A program made the translations under genes and the position numbers. A stretch of 21,864 nucleotides of DNA from Candidatus Kappaea frigidicola (GTDB taxonomy: Bacteria; Omnitrophota; Gorgyraeia; JAGLLT01), in contig JAVCCI010000066.1 in the NCBI GenBank assembly GCA_030765555.1, positions 1 to 21,864 of the forward strand, given 5' to 3'. The notes below the pieces were generated by a model. It searched no databases. It was not told where the DNA came from and worked only from the letters and a program-made list of their open reading frames with translations. Below are positions 8,267 through 16,098 of this stretch, piece by piece (the stretch's first letter is position 1; each line of letters opens with the position of its first letter).

Positions 8267-9451
8267 ATGATAATAAAAAAAATATTTGTCGTTGTTCTGT
8301 TAGTATTAAGTTTTAGTAGTCTTTGTTATGCGCAGAAAGGTATGACAGTTAAGGAATATTTAGATGAAGCTCTTCCTCCTCAAACTGGCAGAAAAATTGT
8401 TCTTGATAAAACCTCTGGCATGCTAACTGTAACTGATACCCCTTCTAATCATAAACTTATTAGAAAACTTATTAAAGAGTTTGATGTAGGACCTACTCAG
8501 ATTATGATTGAAGCTCGTTTTGTTGAGGTTCAGGTAAGTAATTTAGAGGAATTGGGTACTGAGTTTTACTGGTATCAAGCAGGTGATGCAGCTGATGGTA
8601 GAATATTTGATAGCTTGACAGTGGGTGATGCTAATAATATTTATGATTCAGTAACTGGAAATCAGTTAGATCCAACAGATTATATGACATCAGCTGATGG
8701 TATACAGTGGGGATCTTACGATTCTTCTGGTAACTATCAAGGTTTTCCTACAGAAGGTCATGGAGCAGACTTTTTTATTGGTAAGACTGGTTATCATGGG
8801 AATTACTTAAGAGCCTACCTGCATGCTTTAGAAGAAAAGGGAAAAGCAAATACACTTTCAGCTCCTAAGGTTATGACTTTAGCGGGGCAAATGGCCACCA
8901 TGGAGGTTACTAGAACATTTCCTTATGTAAGTAAAGTTGAGCTTGAAAATCAGGGAACTGCCGATGATCCAATTTGGAATATTAAAACAACTATTGAAGA
9001 AAAAACTATTGGGATTTCTTTAGAGGTAACTCCACATGTTGCTTCCGGCAGCAAGTTTGTTACTTTAGATTTGCATCCTGAGGTAAATGTTTTATTGGAT
9101 CAGCAATCTATCCGACCCTCGGTTGCAACGACATATTATTATTTATTGCCTGACGGAACCGTTGTTCCAGTTGTATCCAGCGTTCCTGGTGTACCTGATT
9201 CAGTAGGTTGGCCGACAATAGATACTCGCTCTACGCAGACAACAGTAGTTACTCAAAGTGGCAGAACAATTATTCTCGGAGGTATGATACGCGAAGAAGA
9301 ATCTATAATAAATAAAAGTATTCCTTTACTGGGAAGCATCCCACTATTGGGTAATATGTTTAAATATAAACACGTTAATAAAGAAAAAAATAATCTACTT
9401 ATTTTTATTACAGCTACTTTAATTTCACCTGAAGGCCAAGAGATTAAATAA
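8267..9451 (+). CDS. Secretin-core protein 1 (outer-membrane channel)
   Basis: The protein has 394 residues. A signal peptide covers 1-22 (ending CYAQ). A short N-domain (26-74) contains GRKIVLDKTSGMLTVTDTPS, the N1/N3-like segment that precedes the channel in secretins. The secretin domain follows with QIMIEARFVEV (78-88), a long variable insertion, LSAPKVMTLAGQMATMEV, STQTTVVTQSGRTIILGGMI, and the family hallmark IPLLGSIPLLGNMFKYK near the C-terminus. Secretins form large multimeric gated pores in the outer membrane for pili or secreted proteins. Common members also carry N0-N3 domains on the same chain; here N0 (STN) is on the preceding gene. No pilotin-binding tail is evident. The gene ends in TAATG, overlapping the next gene by one base. 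Confidence 0.85.
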   Translation: MIIKKIFVVVLLVLSFSSLCYAQKGMTVKEYLDEALPPQTGRKIVLDKTSGMLTVTDTPSNHKLIRKLIKEFDVGPTQIMIEARFVEVQVSNLEELGTEFYWYQAGDAADGRIFDSLTVGDANNIYDSVTGNQLDPTDYMTSADGIQWGSYDSSGNYQGFPTEGHGADFFIGKTGYHGNYLRAYLHALEEKGKANTLSAPKVMTLAGQMATMEVTRTFPYVSKVELENQGTADDPIWNIKTTIEEKTIGISLEVTPHVASGSKFVTLDLHPEVNVLLDQQSIRPSVATTYYYLLPDGTVVPVVSSVPGVPDSVGWPTIDTRSTQTTVVTQSGRTIILGGMIREEESIINKSIPLLGSIPLLGNMFKYKHVNKEKNNLLIFITATLISPEGQEIK

Positions 9452-10623
9452 TGAAAAAAATAATTTTTATAATATTTGCTTTGTCCTTAGTATTAATTCC
9501 AGTAAGATCATCACTAGCGCAGGATACGGATAATGTTAAATACTTTTTAGAGCAGGTTTTACCAAACCAACCTGGTAGGAAAATTGTTTTAAATTCTGCG
9601 GCAGGCATGCTTACTGTAACTGATACACCTTCTAATCATAGGTTAATCAGAGAGCTTCTTGAGAAATGGGATGTGGGTCCGAGGCAAATATCCATAGAAG
9701 CTAGATTTATGGAGGTATCAGAGGGTGCCCTTAATGAACTTGGTATTGAGTGGTATGGCACGAGAAGTGATACTCAGTATCAGGGTGGAGACGAAAGAAG
9801 AAGAAAAAAGAATGATTTTTATATAGGACAAGGACCACAGCTAGCAAATGATCTATTGGTTAATCCTACAGCTTCCACAAGGCCATCAACTTATGATTCT
9901 AGTAAAAGCGATGCTGCGGAAACCTTTGATTATCGTTATGATGAGTGGGCAACTCCTCCTTGGAGCGGTACTGAATGGGGAGCTCCTGCAGATCCGGCAG
10001 GTTTAGGATTGTGGTTTGGAAAGTCATTTCTATCAGGAACAGAGCTATATGCATATGTAAGAGCTCTTGAATCTGATAATAAAGCTAGTTTGTTATCTGC
10101 TCCAAGAGTTACTACTCTATCAGGGCAGATGGCCAATATAGAATTAGCTATTACGCAACCATATGCTTCAGAAGTTAATTTGACTGATACAGGAGCCAGT
10201 TCTTTTGGGCAGTATCAAACATATGAAATTGAAGAGAAGAAGACTGGTATATTTCTTGAGGTAACTCCTTCGGTAGCTGAGGGTGGTAACATTATAACTC
10301 TAGATTTACATCCCGAAGTTAGTAAAATTGTAAGAAAAGTGTCTCTTTCAGATAGCAGTCAGTTTCCTGATTATTTGGGATGGCCTATCATTGACACTCG
10401 ATCAACTCAAACTACAGTAGCTGTAAGAAGTGGACAGACTATTGTTATCGGTGGCCTTATGCAGGAAGAAGATGTTACTATAAATCGTCAGGTTCCTATT
10501 TTGGGTAATATTCCTTTATTAGGAAACTTATTTAAATATAAGTATGAAGAAAAAGAAAAGACTAATTTAATTATATTTTTAAAAGCGACAATAATAGATG
10601 CTGCGGGTAAGGAAGTCAAATAA
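9451..10623 (+). CDS. Secretin-core protein 2, tandem paralog of the preceding gene
   Basis: The protein has 390 residues. It repeats the architecture of the preceding gene: signal peptide (1-23, ending SSLAQ), an N-domain with GRKIVLNSAAGMLTVTDTPS, ISIEARFMEVSEG, LLSAPRVTTLSGQMANIEL, STQTTVAVRSGQTIVIGGLM and the hallmark VPILGNIPLLGNLFKYK. The two proteins agree closely at both ends and in the channel-wall strands. They differ in the middle insertion (about residues 95-190), which is Arg/Lys-rich, then Asp-, Trp- and Pro-rich here. This is a tandem gene duplication followed by divergence of the insertion. The start codon overlaps the previous stop by one base (TAATG), so the two are probably made together. 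They may form a mixed ring or two alternative channels; the sequence does not decide which. Confidence 0.85.
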   Translation: MKKIIFIIFALSLVLIPVRSSLAQDTDNVKYFLEQVLPNQPGRKIVLNSAAGMLTVTDTPSNHRLIRELLEKWDVGPRQISIEARFMEVSEGALNELGIEWYGTRSDTQYQGGDERRRKKNDFYIGQGPQLANDLLVNPTASTRPSTYDSSKSDAAETFDYRYDEWATPPWSGTEWGAPADPAGLGLWFGKSFLSGTELYAYVRALESDNKASLLSAPRVTTLSGQMANIELAITQPYASEVNLTDTGASSFGQYQTYEIEEKKTGIFLEVTPSVAEGGNIITLDLHPEVSKIVRKVSLSDSSQFPDYLGWPIIDTRSTQTTVAVRSGQTIVIGGLMQEEDVTINRQVPILGNIPLLGNLFKYKYEEKEKTNLIIFLKATIIDAAGKEVK

Positions 10624-10934
10624 TGAAAAATATACATTTAAGATTTCTTATTTGTTTAGTGATTGTTTTAGTAGTTGGTTTCTCAGGTATAATCAGAGAG
10701 GCTGTGGCTGCTGAGGATGATGCTAAAATAAAACTTACTACCTGTGACTTGCATAAGCCATATATTATTAAAGGACTTATTCATGTAAGAACAGGGCAAC
10801 CAAACCTTGATAAAATTAATGAAATGTTAGTAGAGGAGGCCAAAAAAATTGACGCTGATTGTGTTGTTGGTGTCGGTTATATGGAAGCTTACGGATATCT
10901 TTTTGGTTATGGTACAGCCGTTAAGGTAAAATGA
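10623..10934 (+). CDS. Exported YbjQ-like small protein
   Basis: The protein has 103 residues. Residues 1-29 form a signal peptide (hydrophobic ICLVIVLVVGFSGII, ending AVAA). The mature part matches the YbjQ/DUF74 pattern: a strand PYIIKGLIHVR, a helix with EEAKKIDADCVVGVGYM, and a closing YGTAVKVK strand. YbjQ-type proteins form small pentameric rings and are usually cytoplasmic with no firm function. Here the signal peptide would put the protein in the periplasm. It overlaps the second secretin gene by one base and closes the operon, so a role near the secretion apparatus is plausible but unproven. Confidence 0.65.
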   Translation: MKNIHLRFLICLVIVLVVGFSGIIREAVAAEDDAKIKLTTCDLHKPYIIKGLIHVRTGQPNLDKINEMLVEEAKKIDADCVVGVGYMEAYGYLFGYGTAVKVK

Positions 10935-11037
10935 TTCTGCATCGAAATAGCTAACCTTTTTAAATCCCTAAAAAATTATAAAAACTAGGTATCATCTCAA
11001 CTCCCCTTTTTAGAAAATGTTTATATAGATTAAAATA

Positions 11038-11868
11038 ATGATTTTATTTAAGAAAGCAATAGTCTTAATAGTAATTCTGCTTATAACTCATACTGCACTT
11101 GCCTTTAATAGTTTAAATGAAGGATTGCCTGGTAGTTATCGTTCTATGAACTTTGAGGTATATGCACCTGATAAGGATAAAGCAAAAAAGGTTTGTCTCA
11201 TCTCTGAGAAGTATTACAAAGAATTACTCAAGCGCCTGAGGTATGGGGGAATGCTTGATAAGAAATGTCGTATTTATGTTTATAGTGACCAGAAGAATTA
11301 TTTAACTTCGTTGCAGGCTGCCGGCATAAATGTTCCTGATTGGTCAGCTGGATGTCATTTACCAAGAAGATACTATAGTTATGGTTATCCTGTGGTTTGT
11401 GGTTATGTTGATAGTTATTTTATTAGTGCGATATTGCCCCACGAACTTACGCACGCTATATTTGCTGAATTTGTATATGGATCTATGATAGAAGAGAAAA
11501 GGGTAAGACCCATGCCGCTTTGGATAGATGAAGGCATGGCTGTTTATATGCAGAAGAAGAGTAATTATAAATATGTATGTAAAAATGCTCTTAAAGAAGA
11601 TACATTTATGTCACTAGTAGAATTAATAAATATGTCAAATTATCCCTCGGCAGACAATGAGTTATCTCTTTTTTATGCTCAGAGTCCAAGTTTAGTAGAA
11701 TATTTAATTGATACCTATGGAGGCTCTAAGTTTTTATCATTATCTAAAAAAAGTGTGTTCAAGAAAGAGAACATGCAGGATTTACTTAAAAGTGTATACC
11801 ATGCAAAGATAAAAAATATTGATGAACTTGAGAATGATTGGATTAATTATATAAAGGAGAATTATTAA
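11038..11868 (+). CDS. Exported Peptidase_MA-type metallopeptidase 1
   Basis: The protein has 276 residues with a signal peptide at 1-22 (ending TALA before FNSL). It carries a gluzincin zinc site: HELTH at 135-139 gives the two histidines and the catalytic glutamate E136, and WIDEGMA at 162-168 supplies the third ligand E165, 26 residues on. This is the arrangement of the Peptidase_MA-like family. The N-terminal part has the family's strands (FEVYAPDKDKA; CRIYVYSDQKNYL). It is probably a periplasmic or surface zinc peptidase, substrate unknown. The ATG has no clear Shine-Dalgarno sequence. The 103-base gap upstream (10935-11037) holds no promoter or terminator that I could support. A close relative follows directly. 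Confidence 0.75.
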   Translation: MILFKKAIVLIVILLITHTALAFNSLNEGLPGSYRSMNFEVYAPDKDKAKKVCLISEKYYKELLKRLRYGGMLDKKCRIYVYSDQKNYLTSLQAAGINVPDWSAGCHLPRRYYSYGYPVVCGYVDSYFISAILPHELTHAIFAEFVYGSMIEEKRVRPMPLWIDEGMAVYMQKKSNYKYVCKNALKEDTFMSLVELINMSNYPSADNELSLFYAQSPSLVEYLIDTYGGSKFLSLSKKSVFKKENMQDLLKSVYHAKIKNIDELENDWINYIKENY

Positions 11869-11870
11869 TT

Positions 11871-12686
11871 TTGCAGCTTAATAAACCAAAATTGATTAGT
11901 TGCAGTATTATTTTTATAATTTTTTTAAATATAGGTTTCTGCTATGCGCAGGAGCACAAAGAGATAAAAAAAAATTTACCGCAAACGCTCCAAAGGATGC
12001 ATTTCATTATTTACCATAATGATAAGTCTTATGCTAACAAAGTCAGTTGGAAAGCAGAGTTTTGTTATAAAAAAATAATTAGGCATTTTGCAATAGATGG
12101 TTTTCGGCCTTGGGAGAAAAAAAGTAAATGTCGTATATATTTATTTGAAAACAGGGATGATTACATAAGGCTATCTGGTGCTCCTACATGGTCAGGTGGA
12201 TGCGCAATGGATGACCCGCCCAGATTATTTATTTATAAAGGTGCTCCAAAGCTTATTGAGAATACATTGCCGCATGAGATTACTCATTTGATATTTCATT
12301 TATTAATCCCTAGAGAGAAGATACCCTTGTGGCTAGATGAAGGTATGGCTCAATATGAAGAGGATGATTGGGATAATGGGTATGTTAGGGGATATTTGAA
12401 GAACTCAGTTGATGAAGGGGTTTATATTCATTTTGATGAACTCTTTTATATTAAAAATTACCCCAGCAAGCAGGAGAAGAAAAATCTTTTTTATGCAGAA
12501 TCAGCTAGTATTATTGGTTATCTTAGAAAGCAACAAATAGCTTCTTTGTATGGAAATTTTATTTTAAAAATAAGACACGGGAAAAGCGTTGATCAAGCTC
12601 TTAAAGAAACATATCATCCAAAGTTTAAAAATGGTATATCAGATTTGGAAAAATACTGGATTAAATATATTCAAACTAAATATTAA
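11871..12686 (+). CDS. Exported Peptidase_MA-type metallopeptidase 2
   Basis: The protein has 271 residues from a TTG start at 11871, two bases after the previous stop. No in-frame ATG exists before the mature region, and AAAGGAG lies at 11852-11858, so TTG is the best choice. A signal peptide ends at about CYAQ (residue 27). The zinc site is intact: HEITH at 135-139 with E136 as catalytic base, and WLDEGMA at 154-160 with E157 as third ligand. It is a tandem paralog of the preceding gene: HExxH falls at the same residue number, and both share the CRIY strand, the WSxGC motif and a C-terminal FYAxSxS helix. This copy has a shorter loop between the zinc motifs. The substrate is unknown. Confidence 0.75.
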   Translation: MQLNKPKLISCSIIFIIFLNIGFCYAQEHKEIKKNLPQTLQRMHFIIYHNDKSYANKVSWKAEFCYKKIIRHFAIDGFRPWEKKSKCRIYLFENRDDYIRLSGAPTWSGGCAMDDPPRLFIYKGAPKLIENTLPHEITHLIFHLLIPREKIPLWLDEGMAQYEEDDWDNGYVRGYLKNSVDEGVYIHFDELFYIKNYPSKQEKKNLFYAESASIIGYLRKQQIASLYGNFILKIRHGKSVDQALKETYHPKFKNGISDLEKYWIKYIQTKY

Positions 12687-12687
12687 T

Positions 12688-15360
12688 ATGCATAGAAAAA
12701 AAGCATTTCTCTTAGATGGAACTTCTTTTTGTTATAGAGCACATTATGCCATTAAGTCCCTGAGTAATTCAAGTGGCAGGCCTACAAATGCAATCTATGG
12801 CTTTGTGATGATGCTTAATAAAATTATTGAAAGTGAGTCACCTGATTATTTAGCTGTGGCTTTTGATGTGAAGGCAAAAACTTTCAGACATCAACAGTAT
12901 AAAGATTATAAAGCTAATAGGCCTCCAATGCCGGATGAATTAAGTAGTCAATTGCCTGTCATAAAAGATGTTTTAAGCGGTTATGGCATACCTATTTATG
13001 AATTAGCTGGTTATGAAGGTGAGGATATTATTGCTACAATCACAGAGAAACTTAAAAAAAATAATATAGATGTGTTTATTGCTACCGGCGATAAGGATAT
13101 TATGCAGTTAATTGATGATGAAGTTAAAATGTACAACACTAATAAAGATGGGCAGATCTATGATGTAGAGGGTGTTAAGGGGAAATTTGGAGTAGAACCC
13201 AATAAAGTTATTGAAGTAATGGCTTTAACTGGTGATAAAACAGATAATGTGCCGGGGGTGCCCGGGATAGGCCCCAAAACTGCTCTTGGTTTAATCAATG
13301 AATATGCATCAGTTGATAATCTTATTAAGAATGCTGATGGAATAGAAAACAAACGTATTGCAGAACTGATCATAAAAAATAAGGACAATGCTTTACTGTC
13401 TAAAGAATTGGTTACTATTAATAAAAATGTACCATTAAAAATAAATATTGAAGATTTGCAAATAAAAAAACCGGACAATAATAAGCTCTTTGAAATATAT
13501 AAAGAATTAGAGTTCAGAAATCTTTTAAAGACTTTTGCTCCTGAAACAAAAAATAAAACTAAGTATATACTGCTTCAAGGGGTAAATGATTTAAAGAAGT
13601 TTATTGTGCAGTTGAAAAAACAGAAGCTTCTTTCTTTTGATTTTGAGACTGATAGTCCTAATCCCCACATGGCGGTGCCCGTAGGAATTGCCTTTAGCTA
13701 TAAAGAAGATAATGCTTGCTATCTTTCTCTGGCTCATGGTGATTATAGGCCCAAGGGGGCAATAAATGTAAAAGAAGCTATGGGTTTATTGAAGGATGTT
13801 TTGGAGGATAAGAATATAAAAAAAGTTGGTCAAAATATTAAATATGAATATATTATATTAAAACGTTATGGCATTGAGTTGAAGGGTATTTATTTTGATA
13901 CCATGGTTGCTTCATATGTGCTTAATCCATCTAAGGCTAACCATAACTTAGATGACATCAGCTTAGAACATCTAGGGCATAAAATGATTACCTATTCGGA
14001 GTTAGTTAAAAAAGATAAAAAGAAAGAAAACGCTATAACGGAAGTTCCTCTCGCAGAATTAGTTGAGTATGCTTGTGAGGACGCCGATATTACTTATAGG
14101 CTTCATGAAGTACTTAAAGATAAATTAATAAAAATGAGCCTATGGAAGCTATATGGAGAAATCGAGATGCCCTTAATTGAAGTATTAGCTTCTATGGAAA
14201 TAAATGGAGTTTCTATTAATGAAGAGAAACTAAAGAAGCTTTCAAAAGATTTAGCTGTATCCATAGGTAAAATTAAGACCAAGATAATAAAGACAGCAGG
14301 CGTAGAATTTAACATAAATTCACCTAAGCAATTGAGTGGCATTCTTTTTGATAAGCTTAAATTACCAATCATTAAAAAGACAAAAACAGGTGCTTCTACG
14401 GATGTAGAGGTTTTAGAAAAGTTATCCGATGAGCATGAGTTGCCTGGGTTTATATTAAAATATAGGGAGTTGGCTAAGATTCAGTCAACATATACTGATG
14501 CCTTATGTAGCCTAAAAAATCCTAAGACAGGTAAAATTCATACTTCCTATAATCAAACTGTTACTCAAACTGGACGTTTAAGTTCGTCGAATCCCAATTT
14601 GCAAAATATCCCGATCAGAAGCGATTTAGGTAAGAGAATAAGGGAAGCATTTATTCCTTCAGAGAATGATTATTCATTTCTATCAGCTGATTATTCGCAA
14701 ATTGAATTAAGAGTTTTAGCTCATTTATCACATGATAAGGTTTTAGAAAAGGCTTTCAGGGAAAATTTGGATGTTCACTCTTATACGGCTAGTCTTGTAT
14801 ATGATGTAGATTTAAAAGATGTAACACCTAAAATGAGAAGCATGGCGAAAACAGTTAATTTTTCTGTTATCTATGGAGTAAGTGCATTTGGTTTATCAAG
14901 AGACTTGCACATTAGTATAAAGGAAGCTAAGGAATTTATTGATAATTATTTTAAGAGGTATCCCGAGGTAAAAGCATATATTGATATGATGATTAAAGAA
15001 GCCAAAGCAGAAGGATATGTTAAGACTTTGTTTGGTAGGAGGCGCTATATTCCTCAGATAAAGAGCAGCAATATTCAACAAGTAAACTTTGGAAAAAGAA
15101 TAGCGATTAATATGCCGGTGCAAGGTACAGCTAGTGATTTGATGAAGATAGCCATGATTAATATTTATCATAAGCTTATTAATAAAAGTATGAAATCAAA
15201 AATGGTTTTACAAATTCATGATGAATTGATTTTTGAAGTGGAAAACAATGATATTGAACAATTGAAGAAAATGGTAAAAGATGAAATGGAAAATGTAGTT
15301 AAGCTGGATGTTCCTATTATAGCTGACTTAAGTATTGGCAAAAATTGGGCTGAGTGTTAA
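12688..15360 (+). CDS. polA: DNA polymerase I
   Basis: The 890-residue protein repairs DNA and removes RNA primers in the cytoplasm. The 5'-nuclease domain (about 1-290) shows FLLDGTSFCYRAHY, ATGDKDIMQL and GVPGIGPKTA. The 3'-5' exonuclease domain has motif I FDFETDS (D318, E320) and motif III YACEDAD (Y461, D465). In motif II the aspartate of the E. coli enzyme (D424) is a glutamate, E387 in NIKYEY. The polymerase domain has motif A ADYSQIELRVL (D668), an O-helix RSMAKTVNFSVIYG and motif C QIHDELIF (H844, D845, E846). The reading frame is open back to an ATG at 12589 inside the upstream gene, but homology begins at MHRKKAFLLDG, so I place the start at 12688, one base after the peptidase stop. 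No Shine-Dalgarno sequence is visible there, so translation may depend on coupling. Confidence 0.95.
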   Translation: MHRKKAFLLDGTSFCYRAHYAIKSLSNSSGRPTNAIYGFVMMLNKIIESESPDYLAVAFDVKAKTFRHQQYKDYKANRPPMPDELSSQLPVIKDVLSGYGIPIYELAGYEGEDIIATITEKLKKNNIDVFIATGDKDIMQLIDDEVKMYNTNKDGQIYDVEGVKGKFGVEPNKVIEVMALTGDKTDNVPGVPGIGPKTALGLINEYASVDNLIKNADGIENKRIAELIIKNKDNALLSKELVTINKNVPLKINIEDLQIKKPDNNKLFEIYKELEFRNLLKTFAPETKNKTKYILLQGVNDLKKFIVQLKKQKLLSFDFETDSPNPHMAVPVGIAFSYKEDNACYLSLAHGDYRPKGAINVKEAMGLLKDVLEDKNIKKVGQNIKYEYIILKRYGIELKGIYFDTMVASYVLNPSKANHNLDDISLEHLGHKMITYSELVKKDKKKENAITEVPLAELVEYACEDADITYRLHEVLKDKLIKMSLWKLYGEIEMPLIEVLASMEINGVSINEEKLKKLSKDLAVSIGKIKTKIIKTAGVEFNINSPKQLSGILFDKLKLPIIKKTKTGASTDVEVLEKLSDEHELPGFILKYRELAKIQSTYTDALCSLKNPKTGKIHTSYNQTVTQTGRLSSSNPNLQNIPIRSDLGKRIREAFIPSENDYSFLSADYSQIELRVLAHLSHDKVLEKAFRENLDVHSYTASLVYDVDLKDVTPKMRSMAKTVNFSVIYGVSAFGLSRDLHISIKEAKEFIDNYFKRYPEVKAYIDMMIKEAKAEGYVKTLFGRRRYIPQIKSSNIQQVNFGKRIAINMPVQGTASDLMKIAMINIYHKLINKSMKSKMVLQIHDELIFEVENNDIEQLKKMVKDEMENVVKLDVPIIADLSIGKNWAEC

Positions 15361-15364
15361 GGGA
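15359..15364 (+). promoter_or_regulatory. Ribosome site that sets the coaE start
   Basis: AAGGGA sits four bases before the ATG at 15369 and overlaps the polA stop. The upstream in-frame GTG at 15354 has no ribosome site before it. This favours the ATG, which also begins directly at the conserved KIIGITG strand. Confidence 0.6.
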
Positions 15365-15368
15365 TAAA

Positions 15369-15965
15369 ATGAAAATAATTGGTATTACGGGTAGTTTCAA
15401 AACAGGCAAAACAACAGCTTTAAATATTTTAAAAAATTTGGGAGCTGAAATTATAGACGCTGATAAGATAGCGCATGAGTTATTGAAGACCAAAGATGTA
15501 ATTAAAAAAATAGAAACCCATTTTAAAGGTTCGCCAGATATAGTTGAAAATAATGTTATTAATAGAGATAAGCTGGCTCAGGTTGTATTTGGTAATCGTG
15601 ATGAGCTTAGGTGGTTAAATGATTTAATTCATCCGTTGGTAGCTAGAAATATAAAAAATTCACTTCAAGATATTAAAAAGAGAAATCCAGATGCTTTGGT
15701 AGCAATTGAAATACCACTTCTTTATGAGGCTGATATGGTATATTTGGTTGATAAAGTTATTGTTGTATCGGCTGACCGTAATGTGCAGATAGCTAGAGCT
15801 TTGCAAGACGGTTATTTGCGAGAAGATACATTGAAGAGGATAGAATCTCAATTGGAATTATCAAAAAAGGAGGAATGTGGAGATTTTGTTATAGATAATA
15901 ATAGTAGTTTGGGAAATGTTAGAAGTCAAGTAAAAGAAATATTGAAAAAAATAAATGAAGAATGA
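15369..15965 (+). CDS. coaE: Dephospho-CoA kinase
   Basis: The protein has 198 residues from the ATG at 15369. It catalyses the last step of coenzyme A synthesis, phosphorylating the ribose 3'-hydroxyl of dephospho-CoA with ATP. It begins with the P-loop GITGSFKTGKTT and then has the family motifs AEIIDADKIAHELL, LNDLIHPLV and AIEIPLLYEA, followed by a C-terminal helix with R and Q residues (ARALQDGYLREDTLKRI). The P-loop reads SFKTGKT where many CoaE proteins have GIGSGKS, but the GxxxxGKT form is intact. A slightly longer form from a GTG at 15354 would add five residues and overlap polA. Length is normal for the family. Confidence 0.9.
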   Translation: MKIIGITGSFKTGKTTALNILKNLGAEIIDADKIAHELLKTKDVIKKIETHFKGSPDIVENNVINRDKLAQVVFGNRDELRWLNDLIHPLVARNIKNSLQDIKKRNPDALVAIEIPLLYEADMVYLVDKVIVVSADRNVQIARALQDGYLREDTLKRIESQLELSKKEECGDFVIDNNSSLGNVRSQVKEILKKINEE

Positions 15966-16001
15966 ATTAAAACGAGTAACAAGGAGACTAAATTTAACTA
16001 T

Positions 16002-16040
16002 ATCCCCTCTACATTCTTTGGAAATCAAAGAATGGGGGAT
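16002..16040 (+). repeat. Hairpin A, copy 1 (rho leader)
   Basis: ATCCCC (16002-16007) pairs with GGGGAT (16035-16040). CATTCTTTG (16012-16020) pairs perfectly with CAAAGAATG (16026-16034) around a five-base loop. The four bases TCTA form a bulge on the left side. The total is 15 base pairs. It is followed by TTAATTC rather than a run of T, so it is not a standard intrinsic terminator. A nearly identical element occurs at 21827-21864, and a variant with the same outer stem at 21703-21745. Confidence 0.75.
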
Positions 16041-16098
16041 TAATTCGCACAAATCATTTATGACATCCAAAGGATGACATAAATAATGTGCTCATTAA
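16040..16098 (+). repeat. Hairpin B, copy 1 (rho leader)
   Basis: TTAAT (16040-16044) pairs with ATTAA (16094-16098) and GCAC (16047-16050) pairs with GTGC (16088-16091). Inside, CATTTATGACATCC pairs with GGATGACATAAAT apart from two or three mismatches, around a short AAA loop. The outermost pairs reach into the first two bases of the rho ribosome site. The same shape recurs at 21744-21802. Confidence 0.7.

Noticed and set aside
8240..8270. A frameshift as the cause of the secretin split
   Set aside because: The downstream gene begins with a complete signal peptide and the upstream one ends in a distinct acidic tail, so a single indel does not explain the break.
10935..11037. Promoter or terminator between the YbjQ-like gene and the first metallopeptidase
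   Set aside because: TATAAA and TATATA boxes occur but none has a -35 match at 16-18 bases; the weak inverted repeat of CCTTTTT with AAAAACTAGG is too imperfect to call.
12589..12687. Longer N-terminus for DNA polymerase I from the ATG at 12589
   Set aside because: It lies entirely inside the upstream peptidase gene, and PolA homology starts at the ATG at 12688.
14896..15171. Minus-strand open frames over polA and other genes
   Set aside because: They lie opposite strongly conserved domains of + strand genes and show no motif of their own.
15354..15368. GTG start for coaE at 15354
   Set aside because: It has no ribosome site and overlaps polA; the ATG at 15369 has AAGGGA before it and begins at the conserved strand.
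16002..16050. Hairpin A as an intrinsic terminator of coaE
   Set aside because: The stem is followed by TTAATTC and not by a run of T, and the element lies directly before the rho ribosome site.
15996..16073. Short open frame through hairpin A and B of copy 1 (contains SPLHSLEIKEWGINSH)
   Set aside because: Copy 3 gives nearly the same peptide, but copy 2 gives an unrelated one and stops early, while its base pairing is kept. The signal fits structure better than coding.
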